From Ephemerocybe angulata (taxonomy: Eukaryota > Basidiomycota > Agaricomycetes > Agaricales > Psathyrellaceae): a stretch of 64,000 nucleotides of DNA. The notes beneath the pieces were generated by a model. The model was not told the DNA's origin. It did not search any database and worked only from the letters and a program-made list of their open reading frames with translations. Below, piece after piece: positions 9,765 to 20,121 of the stretch. The position numbers and the translations under genes are program-made. The stretch's first letter is position 1, and each line of letters starts with the position of its first letter. The stretch covers positions 1 to 64,000 of the forward strand of contig JAACJK010000060.1 of assembly GCA_013368325.1 (NCBI GenBank), in the 5' to 3' direction.

Positions 9765-12700
9765 TCAAGCCGGGCCCATCTCTTCTTCGGCGAAGCTAGA
9801 CCCCATAGAGACGGGGGAGTCAGAACCATCGCGGTGTTGAGTACGAGCGCGAGGGCGACTAGAGATGCGCTGCTGGAGAGGGATAGTCGCATCGGTGGAG
9901 GGTCCGGAGCTGGCATCGCGAGTACGACGACCTTTGGACTTAGACCCGGATTTGGACTTGTAATCGAGGCGCCGTTCGGCGTTAACACGACGAGGGCCAA
10001 CGCGGGAGTTAGATTGAAGGTACTTTGTTTGACCGCGGGCTGAGTTGGTGGTAGTGGTGAGTCCAGGGTCATAGCGATAGGTGGCCGTAGGCGTAGGGAC
10101 GGGCTGGAGATGGGGCATTCCAGGCGGGACAAATCCGGGGAAAGGGTTGGTAGGGACCGCGCCGGGCATGCCGAAGCTCGCGTTGGTGAAGGCGTTGCAG
10201 ATGGATCTGACACCAGCTAAGGCAACGGTGTTGAAGAGGGTGTCCTTGGCCTCGTCTTGAGATACGTTGTTGGTTGGAAGCAGGGCCGCGTTTTGATCGG
10301 CGTTGGAGGTCGCGGCGACGGGCTTGGACGATCGGAACAAGTCTTCCTCGGCGAAGTCGAAGAGGCCGATGTGCATGGGGAGTCCCGGGGCCTGAATATT
10401 ACCTTCCTCGTCGACCCAGGCGAAGTAGTGTGCGTCTTCCGCATAGGAACGAGTGCCGTCTTCGTGGGTAATGTTCTTGGGGTGAAACTCGTTGTGGTAA
10501 TAGCGGATGTTGTTGTATCCGTGCGGTAGGACGTCGGGCTTGATATCGTGGCGGTACATGCCGTCAGACTGGCAACAGAGCTCCAGTTGAGAGGCAGTGG
10601 CGACGCCGGGAGGGAAGGAAACGATGTCAGATTGACCGGGCGCATGGGCGCCTATCAAATCTCGGGAGAGTCGCACGAGACCGTTGGACGGAGGGGCTTT
10701 GTAGTGTTTAGCAGAGTCGCGGGGTCGAAAGGGGTGCTGAGACCAGAAGGTAGGGGCATACTCCGACTTCGGGTAGCGCTGGATGCGGAGTTTGTTGAGG
10801 GATTCACGGGTGATAGGCATGGTGGGTGCGAAAACGAGGGGGTGACCGAACGAGGGCTCGTCATCGAAATATATGCCGTACTCGTCTGTAAAAATAACAC
10901 TGGCTAGCGATACCTCATGGTCGTCGCGAGGTGGGGTGCCTTGTCCCGCTGGAAGGCGCGTGATATCCGAGACGCCGAGCGCTTCGAGATAACTATTAAG
11001 CGCCTGCACGTTCGCCAGTTGATGATACGGGAGCCACGTGGTGTCTCCCGCCCTCCATTTCACCTCAAATATAGCATTGCTCCCGGATCCTGAGTGCGAT
11101 ATGATATGATCGACCGCCCATTCGGTCTCCGTGACGTTGTCAGCCAATGGCGCGATTTGTGAATCTAAGCGCCCGGGAAAGAGGCGATCATTGTTAGGCT
11201 TGTGGATTCGGAGCAGTGAGGCGTGAAATACGTCATGCACGCCGCGCGCTTTCAGGTCTGCGGGGAGGTCAATGCGAAAGGAGAAGTTGCCAAAGTCCTT
11301 CACAATCTTGTAGGGCCCGATGTACTTGGGGATCAGTTTTCGCGCGAGACCTTTCGGGAATGTGATATTCTTGGTCGAGATGTAGACCAAATCATTCTCG
11401 GTGAAAGGGGCCGTCTGGCGATGACGATTCGCTTCGCGAGTCTGTTTCACTCGGGCCGACAGAATGCTATCATGCGCAGACATAAGCGCCAGCTTCTTCG
11501 TCAGCGCGAAGTTTCTGATAGCCGGAAATTCCTCCTTAGCCGCAGAGTTCCAGACCATAGCGCGCGGTAGATGCCCGTAGTTTAGGAAAAAAGGGGCATA
11601 TCCGGTGGTCTCGGAGCGTGCTGAGTTGAGGGCGAACTCGACGGCAGGGAGCTTCGAGACCCAGTTGGTCCGCTGCTCATTTATGCATTGCCTGAGCATC
11701 TGAGTGACCGTGCGGTTAGCACGCTCGGTGGACCCGTCCGTTTGAGGGTGATATGCAGAGGACATTTTGAGCTTGGTTCCCAGGAGCTTATGCAGCCGTT
11801 GCCAGAAGGTGCTGGTGAAGAGCACGTCCCGATCGCTGATTATGTTCTTAGGCACGCCGTGGTGCTTATAAATCTCTTCGAACATCAATTCAGCCATATC
11901 GGTCGCGGTCTGAGTCGAACGACAAGGAATAAGGTGAACCATACCCGTCAGGAGGCAGATCACGACGGCGATGCTATCATAAGTGCCGTTTCGATTCGAG
12001 GATTTGGGAAGCGGGCCAATGAAGTCTACGCCAATCGATTCCCAGGGTCTGGATGGCACGGGCAGTGGATTTAATAATCCATAGGGCTTCTGGTTGCTGG
12101 GTTTACTGCGCCTGCAAGTGTTGCAAGTCTCGCAGAATGACTTAGTGTCTGAAACCATGTCTTTCCACCAGACGTGATCGCGGAGGTATTCCAGAGTTTT
12201 GGCAGCGCCGAGATGCGCGAGCAGGGAATGAGCTTCATCAATGATGATTTCTCGGGCACTCCGTCCGCCGATCATGACTTTGGGTATGCAGAGAGACCGC
12301 TTTCCATCCTCCTTGAGGTAAATTAGCCCATCCTCGACCTCGAAGTTCTTAAACTCTTTGGGCTTTTCCAGAATGGCACGAAAAGTCGGATCATCTCCGT
12401 ACTTTCCTCGGAGCTCACGGGGGAGATCAATTCCCTCAGCGCACTGCACGACGTTCACGAGCGATGGAAAGGATTCGGGCTGCTGTTCGCGAGACGCCTG
12501 TGTATCACCGGAGGTGCGCTTGGACTTGGCAGGGATTCGAATGGTGAGTTTCTGTCCATTCCCGCCCTCCCGCTCTCGAGGACCCTTGAGAGTGAACTTG
12601 TCAGCCATGCGCGCAGCGAATTCGGCACCGGTCTCGGGGCGGCCGGTCTCCGCGGGCTCAGTTCGGCGTCTAGGACGGGCGCCTACCACGGCGGCAAGTG

Positions 12701-15700
12701 CCTCGAGGCCGGTGAGGATCTGGGGGTCGTTCTGGGCCAATGCAGAAGTGTCGTCATCCACCACATCGTGGTAAGTGTACTCCGACCGTGCGCGAACAGT
12801 ACCAGGCGCGTCGTTGGAGTACATACGCGAGAGACTGTCTGCGAGAACATTCTCAGGGCCTGGTGCGTATTCCACGGTAAAATCGAAGACACTGATCTTT
12901 TCGATCCATCGCGCCTGGCGCGGTGAGAGGTTCTTCTGATTCAAAAGGTGAATGAGACCCTTATGATCCGTCACCCAACGGAACTTGCAGCCTTGCAAAA
13001 TATCGCCGTGTCGGAGCATCGTCTCGACACCGGCGAGCATCTCGATCTCGTGGGTAGGGTAATTCCTTTGGGCATCATTTAGCTTAGCAGAGTAAAAGGC
13101 TGCCACTGCAGCGCCTTTCCACTCAACACCCTGACTGACCACACCCGCGATGCCGGTAGCGCAGCCATCAGTAACCATCCAGATCTGAGGCGCGCCCTCC
13201 GCATAATCGAGCGGCACGCGGCGATGGTCACGGGCGCTCTGTACTAGGCGCTTAACGTCCTCAAAGGCCCGCTGTTCGGTATATCCCCACCGAAAGGGGA
13301 CAGTGTCACCGGTGATAGCGGTGAGCACGCCCATAGGGATGCGTACGCCAGGTACGTCGTCTGCCAAATATCCCACTGACCCAATGAATCCACGGAGCAG
13401 GTCTCGGTTGGTGGGTGTCTTCCACGCCACAACCGTATCGACTTTAGCCGGGTCCATGCGAATTCCGTCGTCGTCGACGATACGCCCAAGGATATTGAGC
13501 TCGCGCGCCAAGAGACGGATCTTATCAGCTCCAAGGTACAGCTGCTCGCGACGCAGTACAGCGAAAACAGAGCGCACATGCTCGATGTGTTCCTCCAGAG
13601 AGTCCGAGTAGATGACTATGTCATCGAGATAGATATCCATAAACCGCCCAATAAACGGGGAGAAGATATGGTTCATGAGCGCCTGGTAGGTCGCCGGGGC
13701 ATTGCAATCGCCCTGTTGAATAACTAGGCTGACCATGTTGCCGTCGGGCGTCGTCATGGCTGTGCGCTCAACGTGCTCAGGTACGACTCGGATCTGTTCG
13801 TAGGCCGCTTTCATATCCAGCGACGAGCGAAAAGGCTTGCGCGCCAAGCGCCGAAGAATGCCCTCCATATCAGGCAATGGAGAAGTGAGTTTCACGGTGT
13901 TCTTATTCCGCTCCCGCAGGTCTATGACGGTGCGTAACTCTAGTTGATCACGCTTCGGCTTCGGGATGAGGAGCATCGGCGAAGTGTTACGCGCGGAGGT
14001 CAGCACCCAGCGCTTGGACCTGAGGTATTTGTTCTTCTTCTCAGTCCACAATGCGCGAAAGGGCTCGGGGCAACGGGACGCACGCCAGTGGTAAACCTTA
14101 TTCTCGTCAATCAGCGGAATAGTGTGATTAATCTCACGAAGGGGCGGGAGCGGAGTCTCATCCACGTCCTTGCACAGTGGTTTGGCTTCTTCCATAAGCA
14201 TAGCACGCACGCGGTCAATGTCGATCTTCGAGATATCAATCGCGCTGATTACACGACGCGTCTCCGGCCCGGCGCTAATGGGCAGAGCCTCGTCGCTCCC
14301 AACGACGACGCGAGGTGGGTTTAAACCGACGCAAACTCGATGTTGGTGGAGAAAGGGAGTACCGAGAATGACATCGTAGCCCGAAACGCCGATGATATCA
14401 AATTCGCGTTTCGTCTTAATGTCCTGATACTCGAAGTCGACTGTGGTACGTGACTTGATGGCAGAGCTGGACCCTTGGACTGCCAGTTGAAGTGGAATAG
14501 GGCGTTCGAGTTCCTCGCCTTTAAGCCACAATTGATCTGCGAGAGTTTTCGAAATGAAGTCCCCCAGCGAGCCGCTATCCAAAAGGGCTCGCGCGGGATG
14601 TCCATTAATTTTAACTACTACAATGATTGGCTTAGGTACTATGCGAGAACACCGCTTCAGCGACGTCGCGTTCCGTTGTACCGCGGGATATGAGTCTCGC
14701 GGTACCTGGACCCCGAACGCGTGCATCCTGCAAGAGTCGCGTTGTTCTGCAAAGGTACATGGTGAGGAAACCGGCGCATACTCGTCAAGTGAAACACCAC
14801 TCACGATCATTTCCTGTTCAAACCAGGCGCGGTACATGTCAAACTTGGGCGCGGTTCCGCGCGAACTGTAGTCGACAGTCCACATGAGTTCGGACGCCCT
14901 GGACGCGAGAGGGAATCGGAGTAGGCGGGCTTCGAGCTCGAATTCATACCAGGACGCGGCGTTGAATCGAGGATCACGCACCCGCGAAGCCGGGAGGTAC
15001 GACGTAAGCTCCAAGTGACGATCGATGACGAGATAGTGGCGGAGGTGCGTGGTGGTAGAGTCAAGCTCGACTCCGAACCGAGCCACCTTGGGGTCAATCG
15101 GAACGGAAATGTCAGCTAAGTACGGGGCTCCGCGAGCGAGCGAGTCCTGAATTCGGCGCTCCAGGGAGCGACCAATAGCCGTTTCTCCCACAAACCGCCC
15201 GATGGCCCAATGCGCAATCTCGCTGGATTCGTCGAGGTTCTGCTCACGGCAACAGCGCCGGGCATACCACAGGGCGGGATTGAAGCGAGGATCCCCGATG
15301 GTTTCCTCGGAAAGGCAAGCTTCTCGGTCGTGAGTGCGGTCATAGATCTCGTAGATGGGGCTGTCCTCATTCAGACGGTACACGATAAATCTGTCCTGCA
15401 ACCGTTTACGCTCGCTAAGAGTCATGCTGCGCAACGAAGGTTCACCAGGATAGGGCGCTCCACGGCAGAGCAGCAATTGAAGGGTTGTTCCATAAACGTC
15501 GCCAATGTGACTGGGATCCCGCTCAAGCTCGCGACTGCGACAGGCACGTCCATCGTCGCCGTCGGTAGCTGTTGACTCAGCATCGTATAAGTCCAACGTG
15601 AGATCGAGATCCACAGGATCACCGGCGGGCGCTAATTCTGGGCTCTGCGCGCCAGAGACCAATCCTGGCATATCATCATCGTCAGGTATCTCGCACGCTC

Positions 15701-18700
15701 CATAACCTCGCTCCCGACGAACCACAAGTCGATACCACCCCGCCAGGTTGAACAAGGGGTCGGAGATGTCGCTGCTGTGGATTAAGACGCGTCGATCCCT
15801 GGCGGCGTCGCTGATGCAATAAAAGTTAAAACCATACTTCTGCACCACGAAGCGATCTTCAGGGTCGATGGATGAGTCGCTTGGGGGAGGGTAGAGCTGG
15901 GCGGCTCCGTCACGGAGATGGCATTCGGCAACCGTAGCTACCGGATCACCCATAGTGCGAGTGTATTCGCGTTCAGACGGGATGTTCAATGTACGCGCCC
16001 GGTGGTCGGCATACCACTGCGCGATGGCGAAGTTGGGATCCCGTAGTCGGTGAGCGGAAATCAGTAGAGTCGTGCGAGTCAGTCGGTCGTCGATGGCATA
16101 ATCGTCAACATAGGCGCGGCGCACCCAGAACCGATTGGGGCAGCGGTTCCGAGACTTGCGCACCGAGCGCCTATCACCGGGGTAAGGCCCAGACGAATTG
16201 AGGATATTCGCAGCCACCATAGCGTACTGATCTCCAAGGTGTGGGCGAGGCCGATTGCGTGGATGATATCTCGCCCAAGGAGCAACATCATACGGTTCGT
16301 CGTCGTGGCGAACATCGGGCGAGATCTCGCGCTCGTCGCGGCACATGGCTTTGAACCGTTCGAAGCGAGAAAGGCGCTCGGCCTCATCATAACGCACGTC
16401 GTCGTCATCCTCACTGTCGTAGCTCATTCCGATCGCATGCACACCGTAGGGCATGTCCTCCAGGACCGCGTTCTCGTCATCCGAACCCTCGGGAATGTCG
16501 ATGTTGTGATTGACGAGACCCGGCGGTTTTCCATTGGGGGCTCGCACACTATTCATCCTGGGGCAGTTGCGGGTGTAATGCCCGACTTCCTTGCATGAAA
16601 AGCACTTGCCGGCAGCGCGCAGCTCGGCCTCCTCATCAGGGGAGAGCCTGGGCTTAGACGCTTGGGACGGCTGAGGACGAGAGGAGGATCCGCGGTTATT
16701 GTTCTGGGGACGATTGCCGTGACGGGATGAGGACTGCTGGGATCGGTGCCTTTGATTATTGGGAGGATTGGAGGGGGCCGAGGACTGACCACGCGAGTTA
16801 GCGCGCGACTGACCACGGCGTCTATCACGCCCTCCGACGTCATTAGACTGACGCGACGATCCATGGTTATTAGCATTGTTCCCGTGCTGAGTGTTCCCGC
16901 CCGATTGATGGGTAGAACGGTCACTATTCCCAAAGCGTCGGGGCTCGTGGCGCGAACGGTTCCTGGCACGATTGGCCGACGCCTCGGCGATCTCGATGAT
17001 GCGCGCAGCCTGAACGACTTCATCCCAGGTAGAGCATTCAGGATCGAGGCGGTCCAACCAGAGTGCAGCCTCAATGGAAGGTTTGAAGCTTCGGAAAAGC
17101 TTGACGACCTTCTCCTTGTCGGTGTAGTCGCCGATAAGATTAAAAGCCTCCTCCAGAGCGTGCACATAGTCATTCACAGATCTGGAGCCTTGGTACATAG
17201 CTTCAATCTTATCACGCATCTCCAAGCGGTAGTCAGGGGGGAAAATATAATTGAACATTTCCTCAAAAAGCCTCTGTAAAGTCCAAGACTCAGGGTCACT
17301 AGACACGCGCTGCTCGTAGAACTCTGAAGCACGACCGCTCAAGAAGTTCGAGACCAAGAAAACGCGAAGTCGATCCGGTACATGCCCAATCTCGGTATAC
17401 GCGTGGTACTGACGAATGAAACGCGTGAAGTCTTGCACGCTCTGCCTGCCAGAGTAGGTAGTAGGCTCTGGAGCTTTGATGTTCATTCGCCTCGCCGGGG
17501 ACCTCGATCGCGAGCGATAACGGTCGCGGGGGTAATGACCGCGAGATCGATCACGACGCCCTCCCGGACCAGCATCAGAGTCCGAGGGGTCAGGGTCGTT
17601 GCCGTCGGGGTTACCGCCCCTGTGACGAGGTCGTCGATGATCATCGTCATCTCGATCATCGCGTCGCCTGGAAGGAGAACGACGAGATCCGTTCGACGAC
17701 CGGTCACCCAGAAGATTCAGGGCGTTCGCAATGAACGTGTGAGGAGCAGTATTGGCGGCGGCACGAGCACTCGCACCCCGTTCACGACGAGGAACGTTGT
17801 CGGCAGTGGGGGCACGAGAGGTGTGGCGAGGTTCGGCAGTACGGCGGTTGAGCTGAGATGGCATCAAGTCCTCAACGGAAAATTCGGAACGTTCAGGGGA
17901 GCGACGGCGCTCACGATAATCACGAGTCTTACGCTCACGAGGAGCACGAACTTGGCGTGATTTCGGAATGGGAACGTCCTCATCCGATGAGAGCTCGACA
18001 AGGGCAGGAGGTCCAGGGGACTTGGGGGCTTCAGCATCCCGCTGCTGATTGAACTGCTCCAACGCCACGCGCTGCGCGTCGACGTCGAGCTCATCTTCAT
18101 CAAGATTAATTCCACCCCAGTTACGGGGGTCTGCGCCCTTTCCCTTGGGCTGAGACGGGCCTTCACCGCGGCTAGACTCATCGCTGGAATATCCATCAGC
18201 GTTCTTGGAGATGTGGGCGGTGTCGGCTGCGATAGCATCATTTCGCCTAGCAACGCGCTGGCGATCATTCTCTGGAATCTGATGCTCCGCACGGCGTACG
18301 GTCTCGAGCTGAGCCGAAGTGAGCCGAGATCCGAAGAGGGGCTGTCCAGGCTCATCGAAGGGGAACTGGGGCTTAGGGGACTCAAGGCTGCGGGCACGAC
18401 GACGACGGGTGACAGTCACCCACTGACCATCGTCGTTCTCAGGGGCAGGGGGTCTAGCAGCGGGGGTTCTGGGGACAGGGGGTAAACCAAATGTATTTCC
18501 TCCAGACGGCATCCTGCGCGACTGGGTATCCTCGACGTGTGCCTCCACGGCAGGCGTCGGTACAGCTACGCTACTACGGGGTTGGGGGTAAGCACCTTGC
18601 CTGTTACCTTCCGGGGTCGCACTTCGGACACCCGCAGGCGAAGATGGGCGAGAGGCGGCGACCTCGCTGAACAGGCGGGTCGGCGCCAGACCACTGGTCG

Positions 18701-18845
18701 GTCCCTGACCAGCGGTCGCGATGGTGGTAGCGGCATCGTTGCCAACGGGAGTGGCAAAGCTGTCCTCGTCGCGCAGAGCGGCGGACGCAGGCACAGCGCG
18801 AGCACGAGCTCGGGTGACGGGGGGAGTCCTAGCAACGAACGCCAT
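9765..18845 (-). CDS. Gag-Pol polyprotein, 3026 aa in one frame, with chromodomain
   Basis: Makes the particle and enzymes for retrotransposition. In order: disordered, charged Gag N-terminus (1 to about 470); Gag core (about 480-680); CCHC zinc knuckle CFSCKEVGHYTRNC (748-761); a repeated region with DPxFNxAxWY at 936, 1029, 1185 and 1291; aspartic protease (ALLDSGS, D at about 1423); reverse transcriptase with YLDD near 1738; RNase H (DGCATG near 1892); integrase with HHCC finger and DDE core (SDRDVLF, HPQTDGSTERANR); chromodomain (about 2573-2624); then about 400 further residues. Gag and Pol are fused with no stop or frameshift, and the protein is roughly twice the usual Ty3/gypsy length. 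All catalytic motifs appear intact, so the element may be active. Confidence 0.96.
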   Translation of the reverse strand: MAFVARTPPVTRARARAVPASAALRDEDSFATPVGNDAATTIATAGQGPTSGLAPTRLFSEVAASRPSSPAGVRSATPEGNRQGAYPQPRSSVAVPTPAVEAHVEDTQSRRMPSGGNTFGLPPVPRTPAARPPAPENDDGQWVTVTRRRRARSLESPKPQFPFDEPGQPLFGSRLTSAQLETVRRAEHQIPENDRQRVARRNDAIAADTAHISKNADGYSSDESSRGEGPSQPKGKGADPRNWGGINLDEDELDVDAQRVALEQFNQQRDAEAPKSPGPPALVELSSDEDVPIPKSRQVRAPRERKTRDYRERRRSPERSEFSVEDLMPSQLNRRTAEPRHTSRAPTADNVPRRERGASARAAANTAPHTFIANALNLLGDRSSNGSRRSPSRRRDDRDDDDHRRPRHRGGNPDGNDPDPSDSDAGPGGRRDRSRGHYPRDRYRSRSRSPARRMNIKAPEPTTYSGRQSVQDFTRFIRQYHAYTEIGHVPDRLRVFLVSNFLSGRASEFYEQRVSSDPESWTLQRLFEEMFNYIFPPDYRLEMRDKIEAMYQGSRSVNDYVHALEEAFNLIGDYTDKEKVVKLFRSFKPSIEAALWLDRLDPECSTWDEVVQAARIIEIAEASANRARNRSRHEPRRFGNSDRSTHQSGGNTQHGNNANNHGSSRQSNDVGGRDRRRGQSRANSRGQSSAPSNPPNNQRHRSQQSSSRHGNRPQNNNRGSSSRPQPSQASKPRLSPDEEAELRAAGKCFSCKEVGHYTRNCPRMNSVRAPNGKPPGLVNHNIDIPEGSDDENAVLEDMPYGVHAIGMSYDSEDDDDVRYDEAERLSRFERFKAMCRDEREISPDVRHDDEPYDVAPWARYHPRNRPRPHLGDQYAMVAANILNSSGPYPGDRRSVRKSRNRCPNRFWVRRAYVDDYAIDDRLTRTTLLISAHRLRDPNFAIAQWYADHRARTLNIPSEREYTRTMGDPVATVAECHLRDGAAQLYPPPSDSSIDPEDRFVVQKYGFNFYCISDAARDRRVLIHSSDISDPLFNLAGWYRLVVRRERGYGACEIPDDDDMPGLVSGAQSPELAPAGDPVDLDLTLDLYDAESTATDGDDGRACRSRELERDPSHIGDVYGTTLQLLLCRGAPYPGEPSLRSMTLSERKRLQDRFIVYRLNEDSPIYEIYDRTHDREACLSEETIGDPRFNPALWYARRCCREQNLDESSEIAHWAIGRFVGETAIGRSLERRIQDSLARGAPYLADISVPIDPKVARFGVELDSTTTHLRHYLVIDRHLELTSYLPASRVRDPRFNAASWYEFELEARLLRFPLASRASELMWTVDYSSRGTAPKFDMYRAWFEQEMIVSGVSLDEYAPVSSPCTFAEQRDSCRMHAFGVQVPRDSYPAVQRNATSLKRCSRIVPKPIIVVVKINGHPARALLDSGSLGDFISKTLADQLWLKGEELERPIPLQLAVQGSSSAIKSRTTVDFEYQDIKTKREFDIIGVSGYDVILGTPFLHQHRVCVGLNPPRVVVGSDEALPISAGPETRRVISAIDISKIDIDRVRAMLMEEAKPLCKDVDETPLPPLREINHTIPLIDENKVYHWRASRCPEPFRALWTEKKNKYLRSKRWVLTSARNTSPMLLIPKPKRDQLELRTVIDLRERNKNTVKLTSPLPDMEGILRRLARKPFRSSLDMKAAYEQIRVVPEHVERTAMTTPDGNMVSLVIQQGDCNAPATYQALMNHIFSPFIGRFMDIYLDDIVIYSDSLEEHIEHVRSVFAVLRREQLYLGADKIRLLARELNILGRIVDDDGIRMDPAKVDTVVAWKTPTNRDLLRGFIGSVGYLADDVPGVRIPMGVLTAITGDTVPFRWGYTEQRAFEDVKRLVQSARDHRRVPLDYAEGAPQIWMVTDGCATGIAGVVSQGVEWKGAAVAAFYSAKLNDAQRNYPTHEIEMLAGVETMLRHGDILQGCKFRWVTDHKGLIHLLNQKNLSPRQARWIEKISVFDFTVEYAPGPENVLADSLSRMYSNDAPGTVRARSEYTYHDVVDDDTSALAQNDPQILTGLEALAAVVGARPRRRTEPAETGRPETGAEFAARMADKFTLKGPREREGGNGQKLTIRIPAKSKRTSGDTQASREQQPESFPSLVNVVQCAEGIDLPRELRGKYGDDPTFRAILEKPKEFKNFEVEDGLIYLKEDGKRSLCIPKVMIGGRSAREIIIDEAHSLLAHLGAAKTLEYLRDHVWWKDMVSDTKSFCETCNTCRRSKPSNQKPYGLLNPLPVPSRPWESIGVDFIGPLPKSSNRNGTYDSIAVVICLLTGMVHLIPCRSTQTATDMAELMFEEIYKHHGVPKNIISDRDVLFTSTFWQRLHKLLGTKLKMSSAYHPQTDGSTERANRTVTQMLRQCINEQRTNWVSKLPAVEFALNSARSETTGYAPFFLNYGHLPRAMVWNSAAKEEFPAIRNFALTKKLALMSAHDSILSARVKQTREANRHRQTAPFTENDLVYISTKNITFPKGLARKLIPKYIGPYKIVKDFGNFSFRIDLPADLKARGVHDVFHASLLRIHKPNNDRLFPGRLDSQIAPLADNVTETEWAVDHIISHSGSGSNAIFEVKWRAGDTTWLPYHQLANVQALNSYLEALGVSDITRLPAGQGTPPRDDHEVSLASVIFTDEYGIYFDDEPSFGHPLVFAPTMPITRESLNKLRIQRYPKSEYAPTFWSQHPFRPRDSAKHYKAPPSNGLVRLSRDLIGAHAPGQSDIVSFPPGVATASQLELCCQSDGMYRHDIKPDVLPHGYNNIRYYHNEFHPKNITHEDGTRSYAEDAHYFAWVDEEGNIQAPGLPMHIGLFDFAEEDLFRSSKPVAATSNADQNAALLPTNNVSQDEAKDTLFNTVALAGVRSICNAFTNASFGMPGAVPTNPFPGFVPPGMPHLQPVPTPTATYRYDPGLTTTTNSARGQTKYLQSNSRVGPRRVNAERRLDYKSKSGSKSKGRRTRDASSGPSTDATIPLQQRISSRPRARTQHRDGSDSPVSMGSSFAEEEMGPA

Positions 18846-19024
18846 CTGGTTAGCTCGATCTAGGAAGAGGTAGAGAGAGGGGGTAGTCGCCGGGTGCTGG
18901 TCGCTTTCGGGTGGCCAAACCGTCTGTCGTCCGAGTCGCCTGGCGAGGTGTTGTCGAGTTGGTAGTCGAGAGAGTAGAGAGTAGAGAGTAGAGAGTTAAA
19001 AGCTTTGTGTAGAGTTCAAAAAAA

Positions 19025-19240
19025 TGTGACGGAAGGCACCGTCAGAGACGATGCGTTCGGGCACACGCAAGAGAACCAAACAGAACTGGTTAAAGCAATG
19101 AAAGATTCTGAAGGCCTATCGTACGTACAATCGATCTATATATACGAAGGCCGTAGCCAAATAAGAAACAAACAAATCGGCACACGGGCTGCCGAGCCTC
19201 TAATCCAATCAACGGGAGATAAGGGATCTGGTTCGTTACA
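19025..19240 (-). repeat. 5' LTR of the gypsy element
   Basis: 216 bp with TG...CA termini, directly followed on the plus strand by target duplication CGTGG (19241-19245) and then hsp60 sequence. Confidence 0.95.
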
Positions 19241-19322
19241 CGTGGCCTCCGGCGACCTCGAGTTCGTCTTGGCGGCGATGACCTGGATGAGACGTGCGCC
19301 GAGGTCTCGAATGCGTCTTTGA
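19241..19322 (-). pseudogene. hsp60: hsp60 pseudogene copy A, 5' remnant of exon 3
   Basis: The minus strand encodes RIRDLGARLIQVIAAKTN and then part of EVAG, the stretch that precedes [12 protein letters not shown] in Hsp60. It was cut from its continuation at 9430 by the retrotransposon. Upstream of this point exons 1-2 are missing, and the sequence instead matches the region before copy B. Confidence 0.85.
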
Positions 19323-19660
19323 GCGGATTGTGTCACAACATCTTCTGTTGGTAGGTAGAGTAGATGCTAGACTGCTCTAGAGAGAGCACAGGATCCAGGC
19401 GGAGGTTAAGAGAGCGATGGACTTGATCAGCATGGACATACGGGTGCGGTCATGCCGCCCCTCCACTACTGGCTCTCGCGATGCGAACTCATTGCAGCTG
19501 AAGTCGTCCAGGTGCTTGGTCGGTGAGGAGCTGGCAACGAGTCGAGCAGGTGAGCGGGAAAGGCAAGGTTGTATGGTGATTCTGGCTGCGCTGGCGCTGT
19601 CGGAAGAAGTGATCCCATCACCATCGCCATCTAATCTAATCTATTTCACGCTAGACCAGG
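19323..19660 (-). other. Upstream segment shared with hsp60 copy B
   Basis: Read on the minus strand, 19323-19576 aligns with 55312-55526, including CCAGTAGTGGAGGGGCGGC. 19571-19651 aligns with 48648-48732, including GACAGCGCCAGCGCAGCC. In copy A these two blocks are contiguous; in copy B they are separated by the 6.6-kb DUF6589-RecQ unit. This stretch is thus the uninterrupted version of that insertion site. Confidence 0.8.
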
Positions 19661-20121
19661 AGGCGGTGGCTACATCGCAGTGTGCCACAGTCACCTTATC
19701 GGCAACGATGCGAAACCAGCGTTTTCAAGGTTGGATTGAAGAATGACGGCGAGGTCCCGGGCGCCTGTGTGACGACTTTGCACGCTCGGCTCCGTTTTGT
19801 GAACCGGGCATTCGAGACACGCGTTCAGGGTAAGTTCGCTCCCTTCAGATTTAAGGGCTCTTACGCCACTATCCTCAGCCCGTTTGAAGATAGATTGTAC
19901 CTCCCTCGTTGCTCCGGGAATCGACACAGGACTTGTCACACCTTTGAGGCCAGTCAGCTACGAAGAGCAGTGCGACAAGTGTTAGGAATGCTTCGCCGCC
20001 TATCGCACCCTGTCAGACGCCAATCCCGACTGAGAACTTCGATCACGAGCTTCAAACGAGCTCGGTAGCGGCTACAATACGTCGTGCCATCACCCACCCG
20101 CCAGGACGATGTACAAGTAAA
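19661..20121. other. Spacer without a clear gene
   Basis: A minus-strand open frame at 19691-19939 lacks recognisable features. Nothing else is supported. Confidence 0.3.

Larger units (their letters stand above)
9431..19240 (-). mobile_element. Ty3/gypsy chromovirus-type LTR retrotransposon, 9.81 kb
   Basis: Complete element: 216-bp LTRs at 9431-9646 and 19025-19240, each starting TGTGACGG and ending GTTACA. A 5-bp target duplication, CGTGG, lies at 9426-9430 and 19241-19245. It is transcribed on the minus strand. By eye the two LTRs are identical over 216 bp, so insertion was recent. A purine-rich AGGAGGG (minus strand, 9650-9656) sits just before the 3' LTR as a likely polypurine tract. 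No TGG-type tRNA primer site is visible next to the 5' LTR, where the minus strand reads TTTTTTTGAACTC. It interrupts hsp60 pseudogene A within the TTTATVL-coding region. Confidence 0.97.

Noticed and set aside
16553..18485. Plus-strand frames opposite the gypsy polyprotein
   Set aside because: Shadows of a GC-rich minus-strand gene; no domain recognised.
19727..19737. Second AAGGTTGGAT near hsp60 copy A as a further target duplication
   Set aside because: The intervening 150 bp shows no similarity to the ends of the DUF6589-RecQ unit. It is probably coincidental.
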